From NCBI RefSeq assembly GCF_002101555.1, contig NZ_LQOL01000003.1:1-64000 (forward strand): a DNA stretch of 64,000 nucleotides. The letters run 5' to 3'. This DNA comes from Mycolicibacterium canariasense. Its GTDB lineage: Bacteria; Actinomycetota; Actinomycetes; Mycobacteriales; Mycobacteriaceae. Both the position numbers and the translations under genes were made by a program. The notes beneath the pieces were generated by a model. The model was given only the letters and a program-made list of their open reading frames with translations, was not told where the DNA came from and did no database searches. This document shows positions 49,066 through 58,719 of the stretch, in pieces; positions within the stretch are counted from its first letter, which is position 1; each line of letters starts with the position of its first letter.

Positions 49066-50064
49066 ATGCTCGGAATGCGCATGAAAAGCACCCAGCTGGT
49101 CGGGGCGGCGCTGGCCGCGGGGTCGCTGGTCCTCGGCCTGACCGCGTGCAGCGGTTCGGGGTCCGACGGCATCAAGGTCGGGCTGATCACCAAGACCGAT
49201 TCGAACCCGTACTTCGTCAAGTTGCGTGAGGCCGCCAAGGCCCAGGCCGACAAGGACGGCGCCGAGCTGATCGCCGTCGCGGGTGCCTTCGACGGTGACA
49301 ACGAGGGCCAGGTGGCGGCCATCGAGAACATGGTCGGCAAGGGCGTCAAGGGCATCCTGATCACCCCGAACTCGTCGACCGGTGTGCTCGACGCGATCAA
49401 GAAGGCGCGCGACGCCGGCGTCGTGGTGATCGCGCTGGACACCGCCACCGATCCCGAGGACGCCGTCGACGCCACCTTCGCCACCGACAACAAGGCCGCC
49501 GGCGTCACCCAGGGCAAGTGGGTGCGCGCCGCGCTGGGCAACAAGCCACCCCAAGTCGTCATGCTGGACGGCACCCCGGGCGGCACCGTCGACACCTTCC
49601 GGCACGACGGATTCCTGGAGGGCTTCGGCATCACGAACAACTCGCCGGAGATCGTCGGCCAGGAGAACACCAACGGCGACCAGACCAAGGCCCAGACCGC
49701 CATGGAGAACATCCTCCAACGCGCCCCGGGCATCAATGCGCTCTACACCATCAACGAACCCGCGGCCGCCGGCGCCTACCAGGCGATCCAATCCGCCAAC
49801 CGGGCAAGCCAGATCACCATCGGGTCGATCGACGGCAGTTGCACGGGCGTCGCCGACGTGAAGTCCGGAAAGATCGGCGCCACCGTGATGCAGTTCCCCG
49901 CCAAGATGGCCGAATTGGGTGTGCAGGCCGTGGTGAAGTTCGCCAAGGACGGCACCAAGCCCAGCGGGTTCAACGACACCGGTTCGCAGTTGATCACGGA
50001 CAAGCCGGTTGCCGGGCTGGACTCCAAGGACACCGCCTGGGGCGAACAGAACTGCTGGGGCTGA
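49066..50064 (+). CDS. Sugar ABC transporter substrate-binding lipoprotein (fructose/ribose-type)
   Basis: 332 residues, ATG 49066 with AAGGAG ribosome-binding site. Signal peptide with lipobox LGLTACSG; the mature part is a type I periplasmic-binding protein (Peripla_BP_4): VGLITKTDSNPYFVKLREAA, GVKGILITPNSSTGVLDAI, ALYTINEPAAAGAYQAI. The order of genes that follow (permease, single-domain ATPase, PfkB kinase, uridine-kinase-like protein) matches the frcBCAK fructose/ribose/mannose system of Sinorhizobium, so fructose is the most likely sugar. It captures it outside the membrane. Confidence 0.9.
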   Translation: MLGMRMKSTQLVGAALAAGSLVLGLTACSGSGSDGIKVGLITKTDSNPYFVKLREAAKAQADKDGAELIAVAGAFDGDNEGQVAAIENMVGKGVKGILITPNSSTGVLDAIKKARDAGVVVIALDTATDPEDAVDATFATDNKAAGVTQGKWVRAALGNKPPQVVMLDGTPGGTVDTFRHDGFLEGFGITNNSPEIVGQENTNGDQTKAQTAMENILQRAPGINALYTINEPAAAGAYQAIQSANRASQITIGSIDGSCTGVADVKSGKIGATVMQFPAKMAELGVQAVVKFAKDGTKPSGFNDTGSQLITDKPVAGLDSKDTAWGEQNCWG

Positions 50065-50072
50065 GGGCGACC

Positions 50073-51077
50073 GTGAGCACCGGGGCACCGGCAACTGCGC
50101 TGACGACCAAGCCACCGGCGGCCGGCCGGTTCACCGTGGGAACCCTCCTGCGTGAACCGCTGGCCGGCCCGTTGGCGGCGCTCGTCATCGCGATCGTCAT
50201 CTTCAGCGCGATCTCGGATTCGTTCCTCAACCCGCAGAACGTGTCCCTGATCCTGCAGCAGTCGGTGGTGGTCGGCATCCTGGCCGTCGGGCAGACGCTG
50301 ATCATCCTGACCTCGGGAATCGACCTGTCGATCGGTGCGGTGGCCGTGTTCGGGACCATCGTGATGGCCCAGAGCGCGGGCGCCTACGGGCCGGTGGTGG
50401 CGCTGGGCTCGACGCTGTTGGTGTGCGTGGTGTTCGGTGCCGTCAACGGCGGACTGGTCACCATGCTGCGCCTGCCGCCGTTCATCGTCACGCTGGGCAC
50501 CTTCACCGCGATCCTGGCCGGCACCCGGCTGCTGGCGGGCTCGGAGACCTACCGGGTGGAGAAGGGGCCGCTCACCTTCCTGGGCACGTCCTTCCGCATC
50601 GGCTCGTTCTCGACCACCTTCGGTGTCGTCACCATGCTGCTGGTGTACCTCGGTATGTGGTACGCCCTGTCGCAAACCGCTTGGGGGAAGCACATATACG
50701 CGGTCGGCGGCAATCCGCAGGCGGCGGACCTGCTGGGTATCAAATCCGGGCGGGTATTGCTGTCGGTCTACATCGTGACGGGCGTGATCGCCGCCATCGC
50801 CGCGTGGGCGGCGCTCGGGCGGATCCCGAACGCCGATCCGAACGCCTATCAGAACGCCAACCTCGAGACCATCACCGCCGTCGTCATCGGCGGGACGAGC
50901 CTGTTCGGCGGCCGCGGTGGCGTTGTGGGCACCTTGGTGGGCACGTTGATCGTCGGCGTGCTGCGCAACGGTCTCACCCAGGCCGGTGTCGACAGTCTCT
51001 ACCAGAACATCGCCACCGGAATCCTGGTGATCGTCGCGGTGGCGGTCGATCAGTTCGCGCGCAGGAGATCACAATGA
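50073..51077 (+). CDS. Sugar ABC transporter permease (FrcC/RbsC-like)
   Basis: 334 residues from GTG 50073, GAGGG just ahead. BPD_transp_2 fold with 8-10 transmembrane helices; typical loops ILTSGIDLSIGAVAVFG and GKHIYAVGGNPQAADLLGI (the coupling EAA-like segment), and VIGGTSLFGGRGGV at the end. Forms the membrane channel with the ATPase that follows; its stop overlaps the next start as ATGA. Homologous to the second permease in the window at 60631. Confidence 0.93.
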   Translation: MSTGAPATALTTKPPAAGRFTVGTLLREPLAGPLAALVIAIVIFSAISDSFLNPQNVSLILQQSVVVGILAVGQTLIILTSGIDLSIGAVAVFGTIVMAQSAGAYGPVVALGSTLLVCVVFGAVNGGLVTMLRLPPFIVTLGTFTAILAGTRLLAGSETYRVEKGPLTFLGTSFRIGSFSTTFGVVTMLLVYLGMWYALSQTAWGKHIYAVGGNPQAADLLGIKSGRVLLSVYIVTGVIAAIAAWAALGRIPNADPNAYQNANLETITAVVIGGTSLFGGRGGVVGTLVGTLIVGVLRNGLTQAGVDSLYQNIATGILVIVAVAVDQFARRRSQ

Positions 51078-51853
51078 CCGCACCGGTTCTGGAAGCACGC
51101 GGCCTGGTCAAGAGGTACGGCCACGTGACGGCGATCAACGGGGCCGACTTCGAACTCCGCGAGGGCGAGGTGCTCGCGGTCATCGGGGACAACGGTGCCG
51201 GAAAGTCCAGCCTGATCAAGGCGCTGGCCGGCGCCGTGGTCCCCGACGCCGGCCAGATCCTGATGAACGGTACGCCGGTGTCGTTCAAGAACACCCGGGA
51301 TGCGCGGGCCGCCGGTATCGAGACGGTGTACCAGGACCTCGCCGTGGTGCCGGCCCTGGACATCGCGTCCAACCTCTACCTGGGGCGGGAGATCCGGCGT
51401 AAAGGCCTCGCGGGCAGCCTGTTCCGACGGCTGGATACCGGCAGGATGCGGCAGGAGGCCGCACAACACCTGGCGGATCTGCGGATCGGGATCAAGTCGG
51501 TCGCCCAAGCCGTGGAGACGCTGTCCGGCGGTCAACGTCAGGGCGTGGCGGTGGCGCGGGCCGCCGCATTCGGCCGCGGGGTGATCATCATGGACGAGCC
51601 GACCGCCGCCCTCGGTGTCCGCGAGTCGGGACAGGTCATCGACCTGATCAGGTCGATCCGTGACCGCGGCATTCCCGTGGTGCTCATCAGCCACGACATG
51701 CCGCACGTCTTCGAGGTCGCCGACCGCATCCACATCCACCGACTGGGGCAGCGGGCCGGTGTCGTCGATCCCAAGAAGCGCTCGATGTCCGAAGTCGTGG
51801 CGCTCATGACCGGTGCGGAGGAGCCGACCGATGAGGAACGCGCCGGCCTCTGA
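51074..51853 (+). CDS. Sugar ABC transporter ATPase, single domain (FrcA-like)
   Basis: 259 residues. Walker A GDNGAGKSS, Q-loop ETVYQDLAVV, signature LSGGQRQ, Walker B IIMDEPTAALG, H-loop LISHDM. Only one ATP-binding domain, whereas RbsA/XylG of enteric bacteria have two, so it works as a homodimer, as in the Frc system. Overlaps the PfkB gene by 23 nt. Confidence 0.93.
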   Translation: MTAPVLEARGLVKRYGHVTAINGADFELREGEVLAVIGDNGAGKSSLIKALAGAVVPDAGQILMNGTPVSFKNTRDARAAGIETVYQDLAVVPALDIASNLYLGREIRRKGLAGSLFRRLDTGRMRQEAAQHLADLRIGIKSVAQAVETLSGGQRQGVAVARAAAFGRGVIIMDEPTAALGVRESGQVIDLIRSIRDRGIPVVLISHDMPHVFEVADRIHIHRLGQRAGVVDPKKRSMSEVVALMTGAEEPTDEERAGL

Positions 51854-52751
51854 GGGGGCCCCGGTCGGGGTCTTCGTCGGATTGGCCACCTTGGATGTGA
51901 TCCACCGCATCGCGCAGGCACCCGCGGTGAACGAGAAGATCACAGCGGGAGCCCAGTTCGTCGCCGCCGGTGGGCCGGCCGCCAACGCGGCGGTCACGTT
52001 CGCGGCATTGGGCGGCGCCGCGATCCTGGTCACCGCCCTCGGTGCCGACCCGGTGGCCGACCTGATCCGGGCCGATCTCGCGGCGTACGGTGTCGACGTC
52101 GTCGACGCCGCGGCCGGCACCGCCCGAGCGGTGCCGGTGTCGGCGGTGTCGGTGGTGGAGTCGACGGGCGACCGATCGGTGATCTCGCTCGACGCCGTGA
52201 CCTCCGATGCGGCGCCGCCGGACCACCTCGATGACCTGGTCGCCGCCGCCGACGTCGTGCTGGTCGACGGGCACCACCCCCGCATCGCGGTCGCCGCGGC
52301 ACGGTCGGCCGCCGCGGTGCGCACGGCGCTCGTCGTCGACGCCGGCCGATGGAAACCGGTGATGGCCGACGTCATCCCGTACGCAACGGATATGGTGTGC
52401 TCCAACGATTTTCGGACCCCGGGTGCCGACGGCCCGGCCGCCACCGCCGCGGCACTGGTCGGCGGCGGGGCCGGCACCGTCGTGACGACGCACGGCGGGG
52501 CTCCCGTGCGGTGGTGGTCCGGCGGCGACTCGGGGTCCGTCCCGGTGCAACCGGTGACGGTGGTCGATACGCTGGGCGCCGGCGATGCCTTCCACGGTGC
52601 ATACTGCTACTTCGCCACCCGGTTCGATGGCAGCGTCGCCGACCGCATCGATCGCTCCGCTCGGGTGGCGGCACTGCGGTGTTCGGTGGCCGGGCCGCGG
52701 GCATGGTTGCGCGCATTGCAACCCGAACAGACTCGAAAGCGAGAACGGTGA
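51831..52751 (+). CDS. PfkB-family carbohydrate kinase
   Basis: 306 residues, ATG 51831 with GCGGAGGAG ribosome-binding site inside the ATPase gene. PfkB fold: N-terminal VGLATLDVIHRIAQAPAVNEK, GGPAANAAVTFAALGG (sugar-binding), and the ATP-site motif DTLGAGDAFHGAY with the catalytic Asp. Suited to phosphorylation of fructose or ribose after import. The local GC-rich, alanine-heavy middle is normal for the genus. Followed by a second kinase gene with a 4-nt overlap. Confidence 0.9.
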   Translation: MRNAPASEGAPVGVFVGLATLDVIHRIAQAPAVNEKITAGAQFVAAGGPAANAAVTFAALGGAAILVTALGADPVADLIRADLAAYGVDVVDAAAGTARAVPVSAVSVVESTGDRSVISLDAVTSDAAPPDHLDDLVAAADVVLVDGHHPRIAVAAARSAAAVRTALVVDAGRWKPVMADVIPYATDMVCSNDFRTPGADGPAATAAALVGGGAGTVVTTHGGAPVRWWSGGDSGSVPVQPVTVVDTLGAGDAFHGAYCYFATRFDGSVADRIDRSARVAALRCSVAGPRAWLRALQPEQTRKRER

Positions 52752-53404
52752 CCATCGAGCAGGGCCTGCACATCCAGGACGCCACCCTGGACGAGTTGAT
52801 CGAGGCGGCAAGGGCGCTCGCCGTTCCCGGCGAACGCCGCATCCTCGGTCTCACCGGTGCGCCGGGGGCCGGGAAGTCCACCGTCGCCGAACGACTCGTC
52901 GAAGCCTTGGGCCCGGACGTCGCCGTGCTGGTCCCGATGGACGGGTTTCACCTGGCCAACGAAGTGCTGATCGACCTGGGCAGGCGCGACCGTAAAGGCG
53001 CGCATGACACGTTCGACGACGGCGGGTACGCCCGGTTGATCGCGAGCTTGCGGGCGCAGCGGGCGGGCGACCCGGTGGTGTACGCGCCCCGGTTCCACCG
53101 AGACCTCGAGGAATCGATCGGATCGGCCATCCCGGTACCGTCCACCGTGCCGCTGGTGGTCACCGAGGGCAATTACCTTCTGCTGGAAGACAGTGCGTGG
53201 CCGGCGGCGCGATCCCACATCGATGAGGTGTGGTTCTTGGCGCCCGACACCGAGGTGCGCCACGCGCGGCTGCTGCGCCGTCACGAGGCGTACGGCAAGT
53301 CGCCGGAGGAAGCCGAGTTCTGGGCCCTCGGTTCCGACGAGCGCAACGCCCAGCTGATCGAGTCGACCGCCGGTCGCGCCGACCGTATCGTGCGCGTGCC
53401 ATGA
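52748..53404 (+). CDS. Uridine-kinase-like P-loop protein (FrcK-type)
   Basis: 218 residues from GTG 52748. Walker A GAPGAGKS with LTG before it, PMDGFHLANEVLIDLGRRDRKGAHDTFD (the nucleoside-kinase/pantothenate-kinase-type substrate loop), VVTEGNYLLLED, and a lid RRHEAYGKSPEEAEFW. It matches FrcK-like proteins found in frc operons; the phosphorylated substrate has not been proven for that family. Overlaps both neighbours by 4 nt, so all five genes and the repressor are coupled. Confidence 0.87.
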   Translation: MTIEQGLHIQDATLDELIEAARALAVPGERRILGLTGAPGAGKSTVAERLVEALGPDVAVLVPMDGFHLANEVLIDLGRRDRKGAHDTFDDGGYARLIASLRAQRAGDPVVYAPRFHRDLEESIGSAIPVPSTVPLVVTEGNYLLLEDSAWPAARSHIDEVWFLAPDTEVRHARLLRRHEAYGKSPEEAEFWALGSDERNAQLIESTAGRADRIVRVP

Positions 53405-54399
53405 CCACCATGGGAGATGTCGCCCGCATCGCTGGCGTCTCCGCGTCCACCGTGTCGCACGTGCTCAACGGCACGCGCAAGGTCAACACCGCCACCCGTT
53501 TACGCGTCGAGGCGGCCATCGAGCAGAGCGGCTACCGGCGCAACGGTGTTGCGCGATCGCTGGCCGCCGGGCGCACGCACACGGTCGGACTGTCCATCTC
53601 CGCGTTGACCAATCCGTACTTCAACAGCCTCGTGCACGCGGTGGAGCGGGCCCTGTCCGCCGCCGGGTACGTGCTGATCGTCGGTGACTCGCATGACGAG
53701 CTGCAGTCGGAGAAGCGGGTGACCGACTCGTTGCTGGACCGTCAGGTGGACGGCATGATAGTGGCGCCCGCCGCCGGATCGGAGCGGCTCACCCTGCCCG
53801 ATATCACCCGCACCGGAACGCCTTTGGTGCTGATCGACCGCGGCGTGGACATCGGGTGCGACCAGGTCGGCCCGGAGAACGTCGCCTCGGCCCGCGCACT
53901 CACCGAACACCTGATCGAGCTCGGGCACCGCCGCATCGCGGTGTTGCGTGGGTTGTCCGGAATCTCCTCCACCACAGAGCGTTTCGACGGCTACCGCGCG
54001 GCGCTCGCGGGCCATGGCATCGCGTTCGACGACGCCCTGGTGCTCGACGGTGCCTCCAGCACGGAGGCCGCCGAACGCCAGGTGCACGCACTGATGTCGG
54101 CGGGAGACCGGCCGAACGCGCTGGTGTCCCTGAACAACGCCATGACGATCGGGGCTCTCAAAGCCCTTCGCGCTCTGGGCTTGTCGATCCCGGATGACGT
54201 GGCCTTCGTCTGCTACGACGACTTCGAATGGGCCGATCTCTTCGAACCGCGGCTCACCGCGGCGGCGCAGGACGTCGACACCATCGGCGCCACCGCGGTC
54301 GAACTGCTGTTGCGCCGCATGCGCGGTGATGACGCTGTCCCGCAACATATCCGGGTTCCGACCGCGATGCGTCACCGCAATTCCTGCGGATGCGCCTGA
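53401..54399 (+). CDS. LacI-family repressor of the sugar operon
   Basis: 332 residues, ATG 53401. LacI HTH at the N-terminus (MGDVARIAGVSASTVSHVLN, then TRKVN) with the hinge VARSLAAGRTHTVG and a sugar-binding domain of the periplasmic-binding type. It is the last gene of the operon it most likely controls, through GCAAGCGCTTGC at 48988. Inducer probably fructose or its phosphate. Confidence 0.93.
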   Translation: MTTMGDVARIAGVSASTVSHVLNGTRKVNTATRLRVEAAIEQSGYRRNGVARSLAAGRTHTVGLSISALTNPYFNSLVHAVERALSAAGYVLIVGDSHDELQSEKRVTDSLLDRQVDGMIVAPAAGSERLTLPDITRTGTPLVLIDRGVDIGCDQVGPENVASARALTEHLIELGHRRIAVLRGLSGISSTTERFDGYRAALAGHGIAFDDALVLDGASSTEAAERQVHALMSAGDRPNALVSLNNAMTIGALKALRALGLSIPDDVAFVCYDDFEWADLFEPRLTAAAQDVDTIGATAVELLLRRMRGDDAVPQHIRVPTAMRHRNSCGCA

Positions 54400-54444
54400 T
54401 ACGCACCGACAGAACGCCGTCTCGCCACGAAACGATTCTCGTCC

Positions 54445-54903
54445 CTACTCGGTCGGTCTCGCGCTCAGCTCGTCGACGAACCGACAGAACAGTGAGGCGA
54501 ACATCGCCAGATCGCGCTTTGGCCAATCGCCGACCACGGCCTCGAGCAATTCGACGCCAGCCGAGTCCATTCGCCGGCACGTCCGCAGGCCCTGGGTGGT
54601 CGCCCTCAGCAGCATTGCCCGGCGATCGGTCGGATCTGTTTGCCGTGAGACCAAGTCGCGCTGCAAGAGTCGACGAACTTGCAGGGCGATGGTTGATTTG
54701 TCCACGGACTGCCAATCGGAGAGCTCCGACGCGCGGAGGGGGCCATGGGCGACGATGGTCCGCAACAACTCGACATCGATGGGCGTCAGGTCGCGCCCGG
54801 ACTCGCCCAACAGCTCGGCGCGCGTCTCGGCGCGAGTCATGAAGCGAGCCAACTTCAGCATCGCGATGTGAATGCGCTCGGTGGGCTGTTCCTCGGTCGG
54901 CAT
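54445..54903 (-). CDS. MarR-family transcriptional regulator
   Basis: 152 residues from ATG 54903 (GGGGA at 8 nt); ATG 54912 and ATG 54936 are in-frame alternatives. Winged helix with LTPIDVELLRTIVAHGPLRASELS, VDKSTIALQVRRLLQRDLVSRQTDPTDRRAMLL, the usual MarR recognition helix and wing. Divergent from the oxidoreductase gene at 55097 and preceded by a palindrome at 54945, so it is probably an autorepressor responding to a phenolic or quinone-like compound. Confidence 0.88.
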   Translation of the reverse strand: MPTEEQPTERIHIAMLKLARFMTRAETRAELLGESGRDLTPIDVELLRTIVAHGPLRASELSDWQSVDKSTIALQVRRLLQRDLVSRQTDPTDRRAMLLRATTQGLRTCRRMDSAGVELLEAVVGDWPKRDLAMFASLFCRFVDELSARPTE

Positions 54904-54944
54904 TGTTCTCATCCCCGCGTCACAGTTGGTTGGCATGATCCAAC

Positions 54945-54966
54945 TTATCAGACTATAGTTTGATGA
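54945..54966. promoter_or_regulatory. MarR-type palindromic operator
   Basis: A 22-bp imperfect palindrome, TTATCAGACTA and TAGTTTGATGA, with 18 of 22 symmetric positions and a central CTATAG. It is AT-rich compared with its surroundings and lies between the divergent MarR and oxidoreductase genes. Confidence 0.65.
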
Positions 54967-55096
54967 TACCAACTAAATCTGGCTCCGACCGGGAGACGCG
55001 CCTATGACGCCGAAGGTAGTACTCGGCTCAACGCTCAATTGCGTTGTCGGTAGCCAGGGATGCCAAACATCGCACCTAGTGATCGAGGAGTAATCA

Positions 55097-56125
55097 ATGA
55101 CCGGCGGTTCGATGAAAGCTGTCAGGATCCACCGTCATGGGCCGCCCGAGTGCCTGGTCTACGAGGACGTCCCCATCCCGCACGTGGGTCCCGGCCAGGT
55201 GCTGGTCCGCAATGAGGCGGCCGGAGTCAACTTCGCCGACATCGACCAGCGCCGCAACAACTACCCATTTCAGCCGGCATTGCCCCATCTCTTGGGTGCG
55301 GAGTTCGCCGGTGTTGTCGAGGCCGTGGGTGACGGTGTCACAAGCGCAGCAGTGGGCGACCGGGTATTCGGCTTCCTCTCGGGAGCGGAGCCGGCAGCAT
55401 ACGCACAGTACGTCGTCGCGGCGGCAGAAACGGTGCGTCCACTGCCCCCGGGGCTCGGGTACGCCGAGAGTACTGCGCTACTGGTTCAAGGGCTGACCGC
55501 CTATTTCTTGCTTCGTGACGGAGTTCGGCTCGCCTCCGGTGAGTCGGTGTTGATCCTTGCCGCGGCAGGTGGCTTGGGTTCGATGGCCGTGCAGCTCGCC
55601 AAGATTCGGGGCGCGCATCCGGTGATCGGTGCGGCCAGCTCGGCGGAGAAGCGAAAGATTGCGTGCGAAATCGGCGCCGACGCATGTGTCGACTACACGC
55701 AATCCAACTGGAGTAAAAAGGTGTTGGATGCCACCGGTGGCCGCGGCGTCGACGCCGCGCTGGTGAACGTCGGCGGAAGTGCGTTCACCCAGGCGGTCGC
55801 CTCGCTGGCGCCCTTCGGTCGGCTGAGCGCATACGGCGGCGCAGACAAAAGCACTCCGATCATCGATTTCACGGCCGAGTTCGCCGCTGGACGATTGTTC
55901 GGTAACCAAACACTGGGATTCTTCAGTCTCTATCCCTACCTGCACGGCGATCAGCACGAGGTCACGGCCGCGCTGGCCGAACTAGCCGACCATGTCGCCT
56001 CCGGACGACTCAGAATCCAGCTCGGAGTGCAACTACCCCTATCCCAGGCTGCGAAGGCACACCGGCTCGTCGAGGACCGGCGAACAACGGGCAAGTGCGT
56101 GCTGTTGCCGTGGGGCGAAGAGTAG
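55097..56125 (+). CDS. Quinone-oxidoreductase-type MDR protein
   Basis: 342 residues, ATG 55097 with GAGGAG ribosome-binding site. GroES-like N-terminus (MKAVRIHRHGPPECLVYEDVPIPH), NFADIDQRRNNYPF, and the cofactor motif AAAGGLGSMAVQLAKIRGAHPVIG. No zinc ligands. NADPH-dependent quinone or enone reduction, probably protective. Controlled by the adjacent MarR gene. It is a paralogue of 6145-7158. Confidence 0.9.
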   Translation: MTGGSMKAVRIHRHGPPECLVYEDVPIPHVGPGQVLVRNEAAGVNFADIDQRRNNYPFQPALPHLLGAEFAGVVEAVGDGVTSAAVGDRVFGFLSGAEPAAYAQYVVAAAETVRPLPPGLGYAESTALLVQGLTAYFLLRDGVRLASGESVLILAAAGGLGSMAVQLAKIRGAHPVIGAASSAEKRKIACEIGADACVDYTQSNWSKKVLDATGGRGVDAALVNVGGSAFTQAVASLAPFGRLSAYGGADKSTPIIDFTAEFAAGRLFGNQTLGFFSLYPYLHGDQHEVTAALAELADHVASGRLRIQLGVQLPLSQAAKAHRLVEDRRTTGKCVLLPWGEE

Positions 56126-56179
56126 TCCAACTGCGGACGCGGCCGAGCCGACGGACCTCGCCGAGTGTGCCAGCGATGG

Positions 56180-57313
56180 TCACGTGGCGGGTGACGTCAA
56201 TCGTCGGTCACCGCTCTGCTCGACCGCAGGCCGGTAATAGCCGGCCGGGTCGGCGAGCAGAGCGGCGAACGCGGCCTCGGCGGCGCCGATCATCAGCGTG
56301 TCCGTGCCCAGCGTGCCTGGCACGATGCGGACCTGCTCGTTGGGCACCCGCATGGAATGCCGGGTGATCGCGGTCGCCAGCGCCGCGTCCGCCTGCGCCG
56401 GGAAGGACCCCAGGAACCCGCCGAGCACGATGAGGTTCGGATTGAGCAGGTTGATCGCGTTGCCGAGCGCAATGCCGAGGTATTGGGCCTGGTGTGCAGG
56501 TGTCTTGGGGCTCGATTCGCTGACCTCGGTTTCCAGGCAGCCGATGCGTCCGCAATGACACGGCCCGGCACCGCCGACGTAGGTGTGGCCCAGCTCGCCG
56601 GCGTAGCCCGCCGCGCCCTCGAGCAGTTCACCGGCCACCACGAACCCGGCGCCGATCCCGCTCTTGCCGCCGTTGACGTAGATCATGTGCTGGGCGGCGG
56701 GGTGGCCTCCGAAGATGTGCTCGGCGATGGCACCGAGGTTGGCGTCGTTCGCCGCGAAGACAGGTAACCCCGTTGCGGTGCTGAGCATCTGGCCCAGCGC
56801 CTCGTCGTGCCAATCGAGGTTGGGGGCCAGCCGCACCACCGAGGTCGGGGCGTGCACCAGGCCGGGCACCGCCACGCCGATCGCGGTGACGCGCTGGGTC
56901 CGGTCCAGGCCGCGTTCGATTCGGGTCACCGCCTTGGCGGTGATGGCCACGGTGTCGCGCACGCTGGGCACGCCGTGCGTCGGGTATCTGGTGACGTCGA
57001 GAACGGTGCCACCCAGGGCCACCAAACCGACTGTGACCGCGTCGGTTTCGGGGTTCACTGCGATCGCCAGCGTGCCGCTCTGCGGGCGCACCATGGGGCT
57101 GGGCCTGCCGACCTGGCTGGCCGGCGCCGCTTGCGACTCCTCGATCAGGCCGGCAGCGGCCAGTTCCTCCACCAGGTCCTTGACCGTCGAGCGGGACAAG
57201 CCGGTCCGGCGGGTCAACTCCGACCGGCTCAGGGCGCGAGCGCGGTGCACCAGCGTGAGGACCGCCGACAGGTTCCGGCGCCGGACGTCGTCGGTGTTGG
57301 TGCCGATCCCCAT
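56180..57313 (-). CDS. ROK-family transcriptional repressor (XylR-like)
   Basis: 377 residues from ATG 57313. N-terminal winged HTH ([20 protein letters not shown], then [16 protein letters not shown]), then the ROK sugar-kinase-like domain with the zinc-binding [14 protein letters not shown] motif and [20 protein letters not shown] repressors such as XylR bind xylose or other sugars and repress the divergent genes; here xylA is divergent 79 bp away. Length is typical of repressors rather than glucokinases because the HTH is present. Confidence 0.9.
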   Translation of the reverse strand: MGIGTNTDDVRRRNLSAVLTLVHRARALSRSELTRRTGLSRSTVKDLVEELAAAGLIEESQAAPASQVGRPSPMVRPQSGTLAIAVNPETDAVTVGLVALGGTVLDVTRYPTHGVPSVRDTVAITAKAVTRIERGLDRTQRVTAIGVAVPGLVHAPTSVVRLAPNLDWHDEALGQMLSTATGLPVFAANDANLGAIAEHIFGGHPAAQHMIYVNGGKSGIGAGFVVAGELLEGAAGYAGELGHTYVGGAGPCHCGRIGCLETEVSESSPKTPAHQAQYLGIALGNAINLLNPNLIVLGGFLGSFPAQADAALATAITRHSMRVPNEQVRIVPGTLGTDTLMIGAAEAAFAALLADPAGYYRPAVEQSGDRRLTSPAT

Positions 57314-57392
57314 CCGAGAACCCTCCCTTGACAGTGGTCTGCGCCACATCTTATGTTCGGCGAAGCAACAAATCCAGTTTCAGGAGCATGCC

Positions 57393-58616
57393 ATGTCGAT
57401 CCTCGAATCCGCCGCCACCGCAACGCCCGATCTCATGCCCAAACGCTCGGACAAGTTCTCCTTCGGCCTGTGGACCGTCGGCTGGACCGCCAACGACCCG
57501 TTCGGGGTGGCCACCCGGCCCGCCCTGGATGTGGTCGAGGCCGTGGAGCGGCTCGCCGAACTGGGTGCATACGGCCTCACCTTCCACGACGACGATCTGT
57601 TCCCGTTCGGCAGCAGCGACGACGAGCGCCGGCGCGCCATCACCAGGCTGACCACGGCCCTGCAGGCCAACGACATGGTCGTGCCCATGGTGACCACCAA
57701 TCTGTTCACCCACCCCGTCTTCAAGGATGGCGGATTCACCAGCAATGATCGCGACGTCCGGCGGTTCGCGCTGCGCAAGGTGCTGCGCAACATCGATCTC
57801 GCCGCCGAACTCGGCGCCGAGACGTTCGTCATGTGGGGCGGCCGCGAAGGCAGCGAATACGACAGTGCCAAAGACGTGCAGGCGGCGCTCGAGCGCTACC
57901 GCGAAGCGCTGAACCTGTTGTCCGACTACGTCATCGACCAGAAGTACCCGCTCCGGTTCGCCATCGAACCGAAGCCGAACGAGCCACGCGGTGACATCCT
58001 GCTGCCGACCGTCGGGCATGCGCTGGCATTCATCAATTCCCTCGCCCACCCGGAACTGGTCGGCGTCAACCCGGAGACCGGTCACGAGCAGATGGCCGGG
58101 CTCAACTTCATGCACGGCATCAGCCAGGCGCTGTACGCCGACAAGCTGTTCCACATCGACCTCAACGGCCAGCGCGGTATCAAATTCGACCAAGACCTGG
58201 TCTTCGGCCACGGCGACCTGGCCAACGCCTTCGCGCTGGTGGACCTGCTGGAGCACGGCGGCGTGGACGGCGGGCCGAGCTACACCGGACCCCGGCATTT
58301 CGACTACAAGCCCAGCCGCACCGAGGACAGTGCGGGGGTGTGGGCCTCGGCGGCGGCCAACATGCGGATGTACCTGCTGCTGAAGCAGCGTGCCGCAGCG
58401 TTCCGGGCCGACCCTGAAGTTGCCGAGGCCCGCCGGGCCGCCCGCGTCGACGAGCTGCGGCGCAGCACCCTGGGCGCCGGCGAGACCTATCGGGAGTTGC
58501 TGGCCGACCGCTCGGCGTATGAGGACTTCGACGCCGATTCCTATTTCGGGGCCAAAGGTTTCGGTTTCGTCCGGTTGAACCAGTTGGCCATCGAGCACCT
58601 GATGGGCGCACGTTGA
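57393..58616 (+). CDS. xylA: Xylose isomerase
   Basis: 407 residues, ATG 57393 with CAGGAG ribosome-binding site. The short (class I) actinobacterial type: [17 protein letters not shown] at the start, catalytic His region [24 protein letters not shown] with the first metal Glu, [41 protein letters not shown] with Asp ligands. It converts D-xylose to D-xylulose (and glucose to fructose) with Mg2+ or Mn2+ in the cytosol. No xylulokinase gene is in the window. It leads the operon with the transporter genes that follow. Confidence 0.96.
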   Translation: MSILESAATATPDLMPKRSDKFSFGLWTVGWTANDPFGVATRPALDVVEAVERLAELGAYGLTFHDDDLFPFGSSDDERRRAITRLTTALQANDMVVPMVTTNLFTHPVFKDGGFTSNDRDVRRFALRKVLRNIDLAAELGAETFVMWGGREGSEYDSAKDVQAALERYREALNLLSDYVIDQKYPLRFAIEPKPNEPRGDILLPTVGHALAFINSLAHPELVGVNPETGHEQMAGLNFMHGISQALYADKLFHIDLNGQRGIKFDQDLVFGHGDLANAFALVDLLEHGGVDGGPSYTGPRHFDYKPSRTEDSAGVWASAAANMRMYLLLKQRAAAFRADPEVAEARRAARVDELRRSTLGAGETYRELLADRSAYEDFDADSYFGAKGFGFVRLNQLAIEHLMGAR

Positions 58617-58642
58617 ACACCAATGGCACCAAGCCGCTGGAC

Positions 58643-58656
58643 GTGACGCACGTCAC
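58643..58656. promoter_or_regulatory. CRP-type site GTGA-N6-TCAC
   Basis: GTGACGCACGTCAC has the exact GTGA-N6-TCAC core of cyclic-AMP receptor protein sites, inside a longer CGTGACG-CA-CGTCACG inverted repeat. It lies 64 bp before the binding-protein start, and is typical of catabolite-controlled sugar genes. The mycobacterial Crp uses the same core. Confidence 0.6.
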
Positions 58657-58663
58657 GCTATAA

Positions 58664-58678
58664 GTTGTCCGGAACAAC
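58664..58678. promoter_or_regulatory. Candidate ROK (XylR-type) operator
   Basis: GTTGTCCGGAACAAC has inverted GTTGT and ACAAC arms. A weaker relative, TGTTCGGCGAAGCAACA, lies at 57354-57370 between the ROK gene and xylA. The two suggest one repressor controlling both promoters, but the similarity is partial. Confidence 0.4.
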
Positions 58679-58719
58679 AAAAGGCCGAGCGATCGGCGGA
58701 TATGGATGAGGGGCGGTTC

